A stretch of 64,000 nucleotides of DNA from Knoellia sp031844405 (GCA_031844405.1 JAUZVC010000001.1:682001-746000), one strand, 5' to 3'. Counted from the stretch's first letter, positions 25,275-34,297 are shown. The notes: generated from the letters alone by a model not told the origin. Numbers and translations: made by a program.

Positions 25275-25282
25275 CCTGAAGG
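25263..25282. promoter_or_regulatory. MerR-type operator upstream of the flavin oxidoreductase
   Basis: CCTTCAGGTTGACCTGAAGG is a perfect dyad with nine-base arms and a two-base centre. The centre lies 24.5 bp before the oxidoreductase start codon, which fits a MerR-activated promoter with a transcription start at or next to the ATG. It overlaps the dinB stop codon. Confidence 0.75.
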
Positions 25283-25296
25283 TTCACCATCGACTC

Positions 25297-26208
25297 ATGA
25301 CGACCTCAGCCGCACCCCAGAACCACACCGACATCGCCGTCATCGGCGGTGGCCCCGCCGGCCTCCAGGCCGCGCTCACCGCCGGCCGCGTCCGGCGGCA
25401 GGTCACGCTCTTCGACGACGGCACCTACCGCAACGCCACGGTGAGCCACATGCACAACGTCCTCACCCACGACGGCACCCCACCCGCAGACTTCCGCGCC
25501 GCCGCGCGACGGGAGCTCACGGCATACGACACCGTTGCTGTGCGCGAGGAGCGGGTCGAGACGGTCGAGCGCGACGGCACCGGCTTCCGGCTCACCCTCG
25601 CGAGCGGCGACGTCAAGACCGCGTATGCCGTCGTCCTCGCCACCGGGGTGCGTGACGAGCTGCCGCCCGTCCCGGGGCTGCAGGAGGTCTGGGGTGACCT
25701 CGCCGCCCAGTGCCCGTTCTGCCACGGGTTCGAGTTCGCCGGGCAGCGGATCGGCATCCTCGGTGCAGCCGCCGCACCGCACCTGTCGGCGCTGCTCGGG
25801 CCGGTCGCCGGTGAGCTCGTCGTCCTCGACGAGGGGCAGGCGCTGCCGGAGGGCGCCACCCTCGACGTGCCCCGGGTCGCGGCCCGCGTCACCGCCGTCG
25901 AGCGGCACGGCGACGGCCTCCGGCTCGCCCTCGACGACGGGTCGAGCGAGGACGTCGCCGTGCTCTTCGTCGTGCCGACGCTGCACCAGTCCGCGCCCTT
26001 CGCCGACCAGCTCGGCCTCGAGCGCAACCCGTCGGGCGCGGTCCGGGTCGACGAGTTCGGACGCACGAGCGTGCCGGGCGTCCTCGCGGGCGGGGACCTC
26101 GCGCACCTGCCCGCCTACCCGATGCCGATGGCCTCGGTCGTCCAGGCGTCGGCCGCCGGGCAGGTCGCGGGCAGCTCGGCGATCGCCCACCTGCTCACCC
26201 GGGGCTGA
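25297..26208 (+). CDS. Thioredoxin reductase-like NAD(P)/FAD-dependent oxidoreductase
   Basis: The 303-residue flavoprotein has the FAD-binding motif IAVIGGGPAGLQAALTAGR at residue 14, a central CPFCHGFEF with a Cys-x-x-Cys pair where thioredoxin reductases carry their redox disulphide, and the C-terminal FAD segment GVLAGGDLA. The NAD(P)-binding region reads GILGAAAAPHLSAL, which departs from the usual GxGxxA and may weaken nucleotide binding. Its protein substrate is unknown. It probably reads from a MerR-controlled promoter and may lack a leader, since no Shine-Dalgarno sequence is seen. Its 3' end overlaps the convergent hydrolase gene by 14 bp. Confidence 0.85.
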   Translation: MTTSAAPQNHTDIAVIGGGPAGLQAALTAGRVRRQVTLFDDGTYRNATVSHMHNVLTHDGTPPADFRAAARRELTAYDTVAVREERVETVERDGTGFRLTLASGDVKTAYAVVLATGVRDELPPVPGLQEVWGDLAAQCPFCHGFEFAGQRIGILGAAAAPHLSALLGPVAGELVVLDEGQALPEGATLDVPRVAARVTAVERHGDGLRLALDDGSSEDVAVLFVVPTLHQSAPFADQLGLERNPSGAVRVDEFGRTSVPGVLAGGDLAHLPAYPMPMASVVQASAAGQVAGSSAIAHLLTRG

Positions 26209-27112
26209 GGCGGGCCGCTCGGCTGCCCTCGTCGAGGAACCCGAGCACCTCGGCGTTGACCCGCTCGGGCTGCTCGTGGTGCAGCCAGTGCGTCGCGCCC
26301 TGCAGCACGAGCATCCTTGCGTCGGTGCACTGCACGAGGGCGGCCTCACCGACCCGGGAGTCGAGGAAGACGTCGTCCTCGCCCCAGAGGACGAGAGTCG
26401 GAGCGGTCACCCGGACCGGGGCGAGCGAGGTGCGCGGCAGCCGCAGCGCGCGGTAGTAGTTGAGCATGGCCGTGAGGGAGCCGGGTCGAGCCCAGGCATC
26501 GACGTGGCGGTCGAGGTCGGCGTCCGAGAACGTGCCGGGCGCCGACGTCGACCGCAGGCTCTGGCGCAGGAGCGCGAACCCTGCGACTCGCAGGACGGAC
26601 TCCGGGAGCCACGGGAGCTGGAAGAGGCCGGCATACGAGCTCCGCACGAGCTGGACCGGCGAGCGGAGCGCCGAACGCAGCAGGACGTCGGGGTGGGGCC
26701 CTGCCATGGCGACGAACCGCCGCAGTCGCTCGGGGTGCTGTGCGGCGAACCGCCAGCCGATCATGGCGCCCCAGTCGTGCCCGACGACATCCACCTGCGC
26801 AGCGTCGAGGCCGTCGACGAGTCCCACGACGTCCTGCACCAAGGCGTCGAGGTGGTAGCTCGCCATCCGCTGGGGTGCCTCGCTGAGGTTGTACCCACGC
26901 AGGTCCGGGACGACGACATGGTGACCCGCCTCGGCGAGAGCGCTCATCTGGTGGCGCCATCCCCACCAGAACTCCGGGAACCCGTGGAGCAGGACGACCA
27001 CCGGGTCGCCCGGGTCACCTGCCTCGACGACATGCAGGAGCACGTCCCCGACGTCGTGCACGGACTCACGCCACCCCGGTTCGACAAGGGTCGTGTCGGT
27101 CTCGAGCAGCAT
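26195..27112 (-). CDS. Alpha/beta hydrolase, epoxide hydrolase-like
   Basis: The 305-residue enzyme has the alpha/beta-hydrolase fold. The oxyanion motif is HGFPEFWWGWRHQ (residues 43-55), the nucleophile elbow GHDWGA carries Asp, as in epoxide hydrolases and haloalkane dehalogenases, and the acid and base lie in LWGEDDVFLD and GATHWLHHEQPE. The HGFPE and GHDWGA combination favours a soluble epoxide hydrolase. Natural substrate unknown. No signal peptide. It is divergent from the LD-carboxypeptidase gene and converges on the oxidoreductase. Confidence 0.85.
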   Translation of the reverse strand: MLLETDTTLVEPGWRESVHDVGDVLLHVVEAGDPGDPVVVLLHGFPEFWWGWRHQMSALAEAGHHVVVPDLRGYNLSEAPQRMASYHLDALVQDVVGLVDGLDAAQVDVVGHDWGAMIGWRFAAQHPERLRRFVAMAGPHPDVLLRSALRSPVQLVRSSYAGLFQLPWLPESVLRVAGFALLRQSLRSTSAPGTFSDADLDRHVDAWARPGSLTAMLNYYRALRLPRTSLAPVRVTAPTLVLWGEDDVFLDSRVGEAALVQCTDARMLVLQGATHWLHHEQPERVNAEVLGFLDEGSRAARLSPG

Positions 27113-27234
27113 GGGTGGTCCTCCGTCGGGTCGTGGCGTCGCGTCCCACTTACCCCGTCGGCCCCCGGGCGACGCGCCCCCGGGTACTCACGCGCGTCCT
27201 CGCCTCGTCTCCCGCGACGTGGTCGAATGGCGCG

Positions 27235-28167
27235 GTGACTGCGTCCAGCGTGAAGCCCCTGCAGCGTCCGCGACGGCTCACCGAGAGGGACCGCGTCGTC
27301 ATCGTCTCGCCGAGTGGGCCCGCCCCGCGGGACCGGATCGAGAGCGGGGCCGAGGTCCTTCGGAGCTGGGGCCTCGACGTCACCGTCGCCCCCAGCGCGG
27401 GTGAGCGGTCGCCGCGGTTCTCCTACCTCGCCGGCGACGACGACGTCCGTGCCGCCGACTTCGAGGCGGCGTGGTGCGACCCCGACGTCGCTGCGGTGGT
27501 CTGTGCCCGCGGCGGCTACGGCGTGCAGCGCATGGTCGACCGTGTCGACTGGGACGCCCTGCGCACGGCCGGTCCCAAGGTGCTCGTCGGCTACAGCGAC
27601 ATCACCGCGCTCCACTCCGCCGTGACGACCCACCTCGGCCTCGTGACCCTGCACGCGCCGATGTCGGCGACCGAGGTCTTCCTCAACGACGTGGCGAGCG
27701 CGGAGCACCTGCGCCGCACGCTCTTCGAGCCGGAGTCGGTGCAGACCCTCACCTCCGAGTGGGCGAGCCCCGTCGTCGGCGGCCGGGCGGAGGGCGTCAC
27801 CCTCGGTGGGTGTCTCAGCCTCCTCGCCGGTGAGCTCGGCACCCCCACCGGTATGCCGTCCGCCTCCGGTGGGCTCCTCCTGATCGAGGACGTCGACGAG
27901 AAGGCCTACCGCATCGACGGCTACCTCACCCACCTGCGCCGGTCCGGGTGGCTCGACGGCGTCGCGGGCGTCGTGCTCGGCTCGTGGCACGACTGCGAGC
28001 CCGTCGCCGAGGTCCTCGAGGACCGGCTCGGCGACCTCGGCGTGCCCGTGCTCGCCGACCTCGGCTTCGGTCACTGCCCGAGCACGATCACCGTCCCGCT
28101 CGGCGTCCCGGCGACGCTCGACGCCGACGCGTCAACGCTGGTGCTGGACGTGCCCGCCCTCGCCTGA
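27235..28167 (+). CDS. LD-carboxypeptidase (muramoyltetrapeptide carboxypeptidase, peptidase S66)
   Basis: S66 enzymes remove the terminal D-Ala from L,D-bonds of tetrapeptides during peptidoglycan recycling in the cytoplasm. The 310-residue product has the Ser nucleophile in VGYSDITALH, the catalytic Glu in LLIEDVDEKAYRIDG and the His in LGFGHCPSTITVPLG. The GTG start at 27235 gives a protein of normal length beginning near the conserved RDRVVIVSPSGP; an upstream in-frame ATG would add 40 low-complexity residues. Some relatives instead cleave microcin C-like toxins, which cannot be excluded. Its 3' end overlaps oppF by 36 bp. Confidence 0.88.
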   Translation: MTASSVKPLQRPRRLTERDRVVIVSPSGPAPRDRIESGAEVLRSWGLDVTVAPSAGERSPRFSYLAGDDDVRAADFEAAWCDPDVAAVVCARGGYGVQRMVDRVDWDALRTAGPKVLVGYSDITALHSAVTTHLGLVTLHAPMSATEVFLNDVASAEHLRRTLFEPESVQTLTSEWASPVVGGRAEGVTLGGCLSLLAGELGTPTGMPSASGGLLLIEDVDEKAYRIDGYLTHLRRSGWLDGVAGVVLGSWHDCEPVAEVLEDRLGDLGVPVLADLGFGHCPSTITVPLGVPATLDADASTLVLDVPALA

Positions 28168-29190
28168 CGTCGCGAGCAGCCGGGCCTGCGCGAGGTGGCA
28201 GGCAGCCTGTGTGCCACGCCCGTCGAGCACCGGCAGGTCCGTCGTGCGGCACAGGTCGGCGACGCCGGCCGCCGCGGCGGCACCTGAGGCGAGGCTCTGA
28301 CAGCGCACGTGGAAGCGGCACCCGCCCGGCACCCGCGACGGGTCCGGCGGCTCGCCGCTGAGCACGACGGGCTCCCCGCCCTCCGGCAGGACCGAGAGCA
28401 GGGCCTGCGTGTAGGGGTGCTCGGGCGCGGTGAGGATCTTCTCGACCGGACCGGTCTCGATGATCCGGCCGAGATACATCACGGCCACGCGGTCGGCGAT
28501 GTTCCACGCCAGGCCGAGGTCATGGGTCACGACGAGGGCGGCGAGACCGAGCTCCTCGCGCAGCCGGAGCATGAGGGCGAGGATCTCGCCGCGCACCGAC
28601 GCATCGAGCGAGGCGACCGGCTCGTCGGCGACGAGCAGCGTCGGGTCGAGGACGAGCGCGCCGGCGATGACGACGCGCTGCCGCTGCCCGCCCGACAGCT
28701 CGTGGGGGTAGCGCAGGAAGAAGCGCTCGGGCGGGCGCATCCCTGCCCGGGACAGCGCATCGGCCACGCGCTCGCGCTCGTCGGCGACCTCACCGTGGAT
28801 CCGGAGCCCCTCGGCGACGGCCTCGTAGACGGTGTGCCGCGGGTTGAGCGACCCGCTCGGGTCCTGGAGGACGAGCTGGGCCTCGCGGCGGTAGGCCTTG
28901 AGCGCCCGGGAGCCGTAGCTCAAGGGCGTCCCGCGGTAGGACACCGTGCCCGACGTCGGCTTCTGGAGCCCGAGCAGGGTGCGGGCGAGCGTGGTCTTGC
29001 CGCAACCGGACTCGCCGACGAGCGCGACGATCTCGCCCGGTGCGACGTCGAGGTTGACGCCGTCGACGGCGCGTGCCGCCGCGCCCCCACGCCGGCCCGG
29101 GAAGGTGACGTGCAGGTCGCGGGCACTGAGCAGCGACGTCACCGTGCCGGTGGCCGGCTCACCCGTGCGGTCGGTCAGTGCGTCGCTCAT
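28132..29190 (-). CDS. oppF: Oligopeptide ABC transporter ATP-binding protein (OppF type)
   Basis: The 352-residue ATPase has Walker A GESGCGKTTLAR, the Q-loop in LVLQDPSGSLNPR (typical of peptide/nickel transporters), signature LSGGQRQRVVIA, Walker B LLVADEPVASLD and H-loop VTHDLGLAWN. The C-terminal extension contains GCRFHVRC with the Cys pattern found in the Opp/Dpp oligopeptide-binding extension. Its ATG overlaps the stop of oppD. It is the last gene of a five-gene importer. It pairs with OppD to drive uptake. Confidence 0.92.
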   Translation of the reverse strand: MSDALTDRTGEPATGTVTSLLSARDLHVTFPGRRGGAAARAVDGVNLDVAPGEIVALVGESGCGKTTLARTLLGLQKPTSGTVSYRGTPLSYGSRALKAYRREAQLVLQDPSGSLNPRHTVYEAVAEGLRIHGEVADERERVADALSRAGMRPPERFFLRYPHELSGGQRQRVVIAGALVLDPTLLVADEPVASLDASVRGEILALMLRLREELGLAALVVTHDLGLAWNIADRVAVMYLGRIIETGPVEKILTAPEHPYTQALLSVLPEGGEPVVLSGEPPDPSRVPGGCRFHVRCQSLASGAAAAAGVADLCRTTDLPVLDGRGTQAACHLAQARLLATSGEGGHVQHQR

Positions 29191-30263
29191 CGGGTGGCCT
29201 CCACGGCGCTGGTCGGGTCGACGCCGGTCGGGTCGGCGCCGGCAGGAATGGCGGCGAGTGACCGACCCTCGTCGGGCAGGACGCGCACACAGGCGGCCTC
29301 GTGCGCCGCACCCGCCGCACCCGCTGCACCCGACCCGCCCGCCGGCCACAGCACGGGGTCGACGGAGTCGCAGTGCTCGAGCCGCACCGGGCAGCGCGGG
29401 TGGAAGGCGCAGCCCGTCGGCAGGGCCTGTGGGTCGGGCGGGTCGCCGGGCAGTCCCTGCGGTCGCATCCGCGACGCGGGGTCGCCCACGGTCGGGAACG
29501 CCGACGCGAGTGCCGCGCCGTAGGGGTGGCGGGCCTGCCGGAAGACCCCACCGGCGGGACCGACCTCGACGACCCGGCCGGCATACATCACCGCGAGGCG
29601 GTCGCAGACGTCGGAGAGGACCGAGAGGTCGTGGCTGATCATGAGCAGGCTGATGCCGCGGCTCGCGACGAGGTCGTCGATGAGGGTGAGGATCTGGGCC
29701 TGCACCATGACGTCGAGGGCGGTCGTCGGCTCGTCGGCGATGACGAGGTCCGGCTCGCACGCCAGGGCCATCGCGATCATGACGCGCTGGCGCTGGCCGC
29801 CGGAGAGCTCGTGGGGATAGGAGCGTGCCCGGTCGGGCAGCATCCCCACCTGGCCCAGGAGCTCGCGCACCCGGGCATCGGCGGCGTCGCGACCGACCTT
29901 CTGGTGGCGCAGGATCGGCTCGGTGATCTGGTCACCGATCGTCTGCACCGGGTTGAGCGAGTGCATGGCGCCCTGGAAGATGATCGATGCCCCGGCCCAG
30001 CGCACGGCCCGCAGCCGGCCCCAGCCCATCTCGAGGACGTCCTCGCCGTCGAGGAGCACGCGACCCGTGACCGTGGCCGACGGGGGGAGCAGCCGCAGGA
30101 GGGCGAGGGCGAGGGTCGACTTGCCCGACCCGGACTCGCCGGCGACGCCGAGCTTCTCGCCGCGGGCCAGGGTGAGGTCGACGCCGCGCACGGCGGGGAC
30201 GACCCCGTCGTTGGTGCGGTAGCCGACCGTGAGGCCGTCGAGCTCGAGCAGGGGCGTCGTCAT
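29187..30263 (-). CDS. oppD: Oligopeptide ABC transporter ATP-binding protein (OppD type)
   Basis: The 358-residue ATPase has Walker A GESGSGKSTLAL, Q-loop FQGAMHSLNPVQ, signature LSGGQRQRVMIA, Walker B LVIADEPTTALDV and the switch His in ISHDLSVL. The end has the oligopeptide-transporter extension with GCAFHPRCPVRLEHC, known in relatives to hold an iron-sulphur cluster. An Ala/Gly-rich stretch near residue 325 is low complexity. Its start overlaps the oppC stop by one base (TGATG). Confidence 0.92.
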   Translation of the reverse strand: MTTPLLELDGLTVGYRTNDGVVPAVRGVDLTLARGEKLGVAGESGSGKSTLALALLRLLPPSATVTGRVLLDGEDVLEMGWGRLRAVRWAGASIIFQGAMHSLNPVQTIGDQITEPILRHQKVGRDAADARVRELLGQVGMLPDRARSYPHELSGGQRQRVMIAMALACEPDLVIADEPTTALDVMVQAQILTLIDDLVASRGISLLMISHDLSVLSDVCDRLAVMYAGRVVEVGPAGGVFRQARHPYGAALASAFPTVGDPASRMRPQGLPGDPPDPQALPTGCAFHPRCPVRLEHCDSVDPVLWPAGGSGAAGAAGAAHEAACVRVLPDEGRSLAAIPAGADPTGVDPTSAVEATR

Positions 30264-31195
30264 CAGCGGGACCTCAGTCGGGGGTTGAGAACGGCCTCGA
30301 TGGCGCGTCCGCAGAGCGTGAAGGCGAGCGCGACGAGGGCGATCGCGATGCCGGGCGGGAGGATGTACCACCACATGCCCGAGCTCACCGCGCCCGTGTC
30401 GCGGGCGGCCTGGATGGTGCTGCCCCATGACGGTGTCGTCGGGTCGCCCAGGCCGAGGAAGGCGACGGTCGACTCGGTGAGGATGGCGCCGGCGACCATG
30501 AGCGTCGTCTGCGCGAGGACGATCGGCATGACGTTGGGCAGCACGTGACGGGTCATGACGTGCCAGTGCCCACCGCCGAGGGCGCGGGCGCGCTCGATGT
30601 AGGGACGGGCCTCGACCGCCAGGGTCTGGGCGCGGACGAGCCGGGCCGTCGTCGGCCACGACGTCACACCGATGGCGATGACGATCGTCGAGAGGCTGCG
30701 CCCGAGGACGGCGGCGAGGGCCACCGCCAGCACGAGCGTCGGCATGACGAGGAACCAGTCGGTGATGCGCAGCAGCAGCCCCGACATCCACCCCGAGAAG
30801 TGTCCGGCGAGGATGCCGATGAGCGAGCCGAGGGCGATCGAGATGAAGGTCGCGGCGAAGCCGACCGTGAGCGAGACCCGCGAGCCCCAGAGGATGAGGT
30901 CGAGCACCGAGCGGCCGGAGCGGTCGGTGCCGAGCCAGAACTCACCACTCGGCGGCTGCAGCGGCTCACCGGGCGGGCGGGTGACGCTCAGGGCGTCCTC
31001 GCCCACGATCCATGGCACGAGCAACGCCGAGAGGACGAAGACGGCGAGCACCGCGAGGCCGAAGAGCCCGGCGCGGTTCTGGCGGTAGGAGCGCCAGAAC
31101 GTGCCCACCGCACGGCGCCGACGCGCCCACGTGAGCTGGCGGCGGGTCGCGGTCGAGATGGCCGCCGGGGTGTCCGACGGAGTCGCGGAGGTCAT
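30263..31195 (-). CDS. oppC: Oligopeptide ABC transporter permease (OppC type)
   Basis: The 310-residue permease has an N-terminal cytoplasmic tail with the OppC-type sequence FWRSYRQNRAGLFGLAVL, six membrane segments, the FWLGTDRSGRSVLDLI motif typical of OppC/DppC, and the EAA loop ARALGGGHWHVMTRHVLPN that docks the ATPase. It forms the pore with OppB. Start and stop overlap its neighbours, so expression is coupled. Confidence 0.92.
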   Translation of the reverse strand: MTSATPSDTPAAISTATRRQLTWARRRRAVGTFWRSYRQNRAGLFGLAVLAVFVLSALLVPWIVGEDALSVTRPPGEPLQPPSGEFWLGTDRSGRSVLDLILWGSRVSLTVGFAATFISIALGSLIGILAGHFSGWMSGLLLRITDWFLVMPTLVLAVALAAVLGRSLSTIVIAIGVTSWPTTARLVRAQTLAVEARPYIERARALGGGHWHVMTRHVLPNVMPIVLAQTTLMVAGAILTESTVAFLGLGDPTTPSWGSTIQAARDTGAVSSGMWWYILPPGIAIALVALAFTLCGRAIEAVLNPRLRSR

Positions 31196-32286
31196 GGGCG
31201 CACCCGGGGGTCGATGAGCGGGTAGATGAGGTCGGAGACGAGGTTCATGAGGATGACCGCCGCCGAGAAGATGACGAACAGCCCCTGGACGAGCGGCAGG
31301 TCGGGCACGCTCAGCCCCTCGTAGAAGAGCTTGCCGAGCCCTGGCCACGAGAAGACCGTCTCGACGAGCACGGCCCCGAAGAGGACGAAGCCGATGTTGA
31401 TGAAGACGAGCGTCGTCGTCGGCAGCAGCGCATTGGGGACGGCGTGCCGGCGCTTGACCTCGGTGTCGCGCAGGCCCTTCGCCCGAGCGGTCGTGAGGTA
31501 GTCCGAGCCCATCTCGTCGAGCAGCGAGGACCGCATGACGAGGAGGTACTGCGCATAGACGACGGCGACGAGGGTGACGAGGGGCAGCACCATGTGGTGC
31601 GCCACGTCGAGGACCATGTCGAACCCGGTCGCCCCGGGTGTCTTCATGCCCGAGGTCGGGAACCACCCCAGACCGGAGGCGAAGACGACGATGAGGATGA
31701 GGCCCAGCCAGAAGCTCGGCACAGACCAGAGCGTCAGTGCCACACCGGTGTTGACGCGGTCGGCCGTGCTCCCGTGCTTCCACGCGCCCTGGACCCCGAG
31801 CCAGAGCCCGAGGGCGGCCGAGACGGCGAGGCTGGCCCCGACGAGCAGCAGCGTCGGGCCGAGGCGCTCGCCGACCATCGACAGGACCGGCCGGTTGTAC
31901 TGGAAGGACTCGCCGAAGTCGAAGCGCAGCACCCCGAGGAGGTAGCTGACGAACTGCTCGAGCATCGGCTTGTCGAGCCCGAACTCGCGGGCGAGCGCTT
32001 CCTTCTGCTCGATCGTCACCGGGCGGCCGTGGGTCATGACGCGCACCGGGTCGCCGGGGATGATCCGGAAGAGGAAGAAGCTCGTGAAGATCACGGCGAC
32101 GAGGGAGACGGCGGCGCCGAGCAGCCGCTTCCCGAGGTATGCCGCGGTGCGCCGCAGGCGGTCGTCGTCGCGCCCGCGTCGGTCGGCGGTGGCGACAGCG
32201 CCACCGCCGGTGCCACCGGCGGCGCCACCGCGGTCCCGCACCTCGTCGAGGTGCGGGACCGCGTCACTGGGTGGGAGCTCGGTCAT
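31192..32286 (-). CDS. oppB: Oligopeptide ABC transporter permease (OppB type)
   Basis: The 364-residue permease has a 40-residue Gly/Arg-rich cytoplasmic tail, then the OppB/DppB N terminus (KRLLGAAVSLVAVIFTSFFLFR followed by IPGDPV). The EAA loop reads TTARAKGLRDTEVKRRHAVPN. Six membrane segments are expected. The long N-terminal tail is unusual, but the ATG is the only good start, since the preceding gene ends only three bases earlier. Confidence 0.92.
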   Translation of the reverse strand: MTELPPSDAVPHLDEVRDRGGAAGGTGGGAVATADRRGRDDDRLRRTAAYLGKRLLGAAVSLVAVIFTSFFLFRIIPGDPVRVMTHGRPVTIEQKEALAREFGLDKPMLEQFVSYLLGVLRFDFGESFQYNRPVLSMVGERLGPTLLLVGASLAVSAALGLWLGVQGAWKHGSTADRVNTGVALTLWSVPSFWLGLILIVVFASGLGWFPTSGMKTPGATGFDMVLDVAHHMVLPLVTLVAVVYAQYLLVMRSSLLDEMGSDYLTTARAKGLRDTEVKRRHAVPNALLPTTTLVFINIGFVLFGAVLVETVFSWPGLGKLFYEGLSVPDLPLVQGLFVIFSAAVILMNLVSDLIYPLIDPRVRP

Positions 32287-32289
32287 CCG

Positions 32290-34119
32290 TCACTCACGGT
32301 CGTCGGCGGCGGTGGTGCCCCGACGACGCAGGAAGACGGCGCCGGCCGCGAGGGCCGCGAGGACGACGGCACCGCCGCCGAGCATGAGGCCCGAGCTGCT
32401 GCCACCGGAGTCACCAGCAGCCTTGTCCTCCTCGCCGACGGGCGTCGCCGACCACCAGCTCCAGTAGCCGTCCTGGCTGTCGTAGTTGCCGCCCGGGTCC
32501 GGCTGCGGCTGCATCGACGCGATGGTGTCCGAGCGGAACGCCTCGAGCTGGTCGGCGTAGCCCCACACCACGAAGACGTTGTCCTTGTAGAGGATCTCCT
32601 GCATCTGCTTGACGATCTCGGCCCGCTTGGGCGGGTCGAGCTCGGCCAGCTGTGCGGCATACAGCTTGTCGTACTCCGGGTTGCAGTAGTACGCATCGGA
32701 CAGGTACGGGCCGCCGACCTTGGCGGGCAGGCCCGAGCACCGGTTGATCCCGAGGATGTAGTCGGGGTCGGGGTTGACGCTCCAGCCGGTCGTGAGGATG
32801 TCGTAGGTGCCCGCGTCGAGCAGCGCGCCGACCTCGGACACGGGTTCGACCTTGAGGTCGATGCCGGCCTCCTTGGCCCACTCGCGCATCATCTCGGCGG
32901 CCTGGACGTACTGCGGGTTGTCGGCGTGGACGTTGAAGCGGAACGAGAGCTTCGTGCCGCCCTTGGCGCGGATGCCGTCCGAGCCCTTGACCCAGCCGGC
33001 GCCCTCGAGGAGCTCGCCGGCCTTCGCGGTGTCGAAGCCGATGACGGCGTCGCCCTCGGGCTCCCAGTGGTAGTCGGTGTAGCGCGAGGGGATGTAGCCG
33101 CCGTTGGCCTCGCCGAAGCCGCCGTAGGCCGTCTTGTAGATCGCCTCGCGGTCGATGGTGCGCACGAGCGCCTCGCGCACGACGGGGTCCTGGAGCGCCT
33201 TGTTGCCGTCACCGAAGGGGGTGCCGTCCTGGAGCTTCGCGCCCGGGTTGAGGGTGATCGCCTGGAAGCGCTTGCCCTTGGCCTTGTTGACGGTGATGTT
33301 GTCGGCGGACTCGAGCGCCTTGGCCTGGGCCGGGGTGAGGCCCGAGACGAAGTCGACCTCGCCGGCCTTGAGCGCCTCGACCTGGGCGTCGCTGTCGTCG
33401 ATGTAGCGGAAGACGAGCTTGTCGAACTTGGGGGCGCCGCGCCAGAAGTCCTTGTTCGGCGTGAGGGTGATCGACTGGTTCACCTCGTAGGCGCTGATGA
33501 CCCACGGGCCACTGCCGACGATGGGGAACTCCTGGTCGTTGTTGAACTTCGAGTAGTCGCCGACGCCCTCCCACTTGTGCTTGGGCAGGATCGGCACGTC
33601 GAGCGCGAGCATCGTCGCCTGCGGCGCCTTGAGCTTGACCTCGAGGGTGCGCGGGTCGGGGGCGCTGACGCTCTCGAAGTTCTCGACGAAGTTGCCGTTG
33701 GCGGTGGCCGCGGCCTCGTCCTTCATCATCGTGTCGAAGGTCCAGCGGGCGTCCTCGGACGTGATGGGCTGGCCGTCGGTCCACTTCGTGTCGCGGATCT
33801 TGTAGGTCCAGGTGAGCCCGTCCTCGGACGTCGTCCACGACTCGGCGAGGGCCGGGATCGTCTTGCCCGTCTTCGGGTCGTAGTTCGTGAGGAAGTCGTA
33901 GGAGAGGCGGCCCAGCGCCGTCGTGATCCGTCGCACGGCGAGGAAGGGGCTCAGCGAGTCGACCTCCTGGCTCACGGCGATCGTCAGCGTCTTCTCGTCC
34001 TTGGTCTCCGCCTGCGCGCTTGTGCCGGTGACGAGCGCCACGGCACAGGCCAGCAGCGTGATGAGCAGTCCGGAGAGCACGGTTCGGAGCCCCCGGCCGC
34101 GATGGTTCGTGTGGAACAT
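32290..34119 (-). CDS. oppA: Peptide ABC transporter substrate-binding protein with C-terminal membrane anchor
   Basis: This 609-residue protein is a family 5 extracellular solute-binding protein, the ligand receptor of the importer. It has an ordinary signal peptide (VLSGLLITLLACAVALVTG, cleavage near TSAQA) and not a lipobox. It is held instead by a C-terminal hydrophobic helix, GGGAVVLAALAAGAVFL, ending in RRR. The SBP_bac_5 body runs from ETKDEKTLTIAVSQEVDSLSP to about residue 565. The chosen ATG gives a normal signal peptide. A promoter-like pair lies about 70 bp upstream. Confidence 0.9.
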   Translation of the reverse strand: MFHTNHRGRGLRTVLSGLLITLLACAVALVTGTSAQAETKDEKTLTIAVSQEVDSLSPFLAVRRITTALGRLSYDFLTNYDPKTGKTIPALAESWTTSEDGLTWTYKIRDTKWTDGQPITSEDARWTFDTMMKDEAAATANGNFVENFESVSAPDPRTLEVKLKAPQATMLALDVPILPKHKWEGVGDYSKFNNDQEFPIVGSGPWVISAYEVNQSITLTPNKDFWRGAPKFDKLVFRYIDDSDAQVEALKAGEVDFVSGLTPAQAKALESADNITVNKAKGKRFQAITLNPGAKLQDGTPFGDGNKALQDPVVREALVRTIDREAIYKTAYGGFGEANGGYIPSRYTDYHWEPEGDAVIGFDTAKAGELLEGAGWVKGSDGIRAKGGTKLSFRFNVHADNPQYVQAAEMMREWAKEAGIDLKVEPVSEVGALLDAGTYDILTTGWSVNPDPDYILGINRCSGLPAKVGGPYLSDAYYCNPEYDKLYAAQLAELDPPKRAEIVKQMQEILYKDNVFVVWGYADQLEAFRSDTIASMQPQPDPGGNYDSQDGYWSWWSATPVGEEDKAAGDSGGSSSGLMLGGGAVVLAALAAGAVFLRRRGTTAADDRE

Positions 34120-34189
34120 CGGTCCTCGATCCTCTGGCCTTCGCGGAGGATCGCCCCCGCGCCCCACGCGAAGGCGCGGTTGTCGATGA

Positions 34190-34218
34190 GGTCTACACGG
34201 CTCCGAAGGCTCCGTCAA
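34190..34218 (-). promoter_or_regulatory. Candidate promoter of the opp operon
   Basis: Read leftward, TTGACG and TAGACC are 17 bases apart, close to the housekeeping sigma consensus. Transcription would start about 65 bp before oppA. No other strong pair was seen in the 178-bp gap. Confidence 0.55.
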
Positions 34219-34297
34219 TAACTACCGCTCGAATGACCCATGTCTGTAACTTTCCGTCGCATCGTCGTAGGGGATGGGTCCGGGGCAGACTGGCGGT

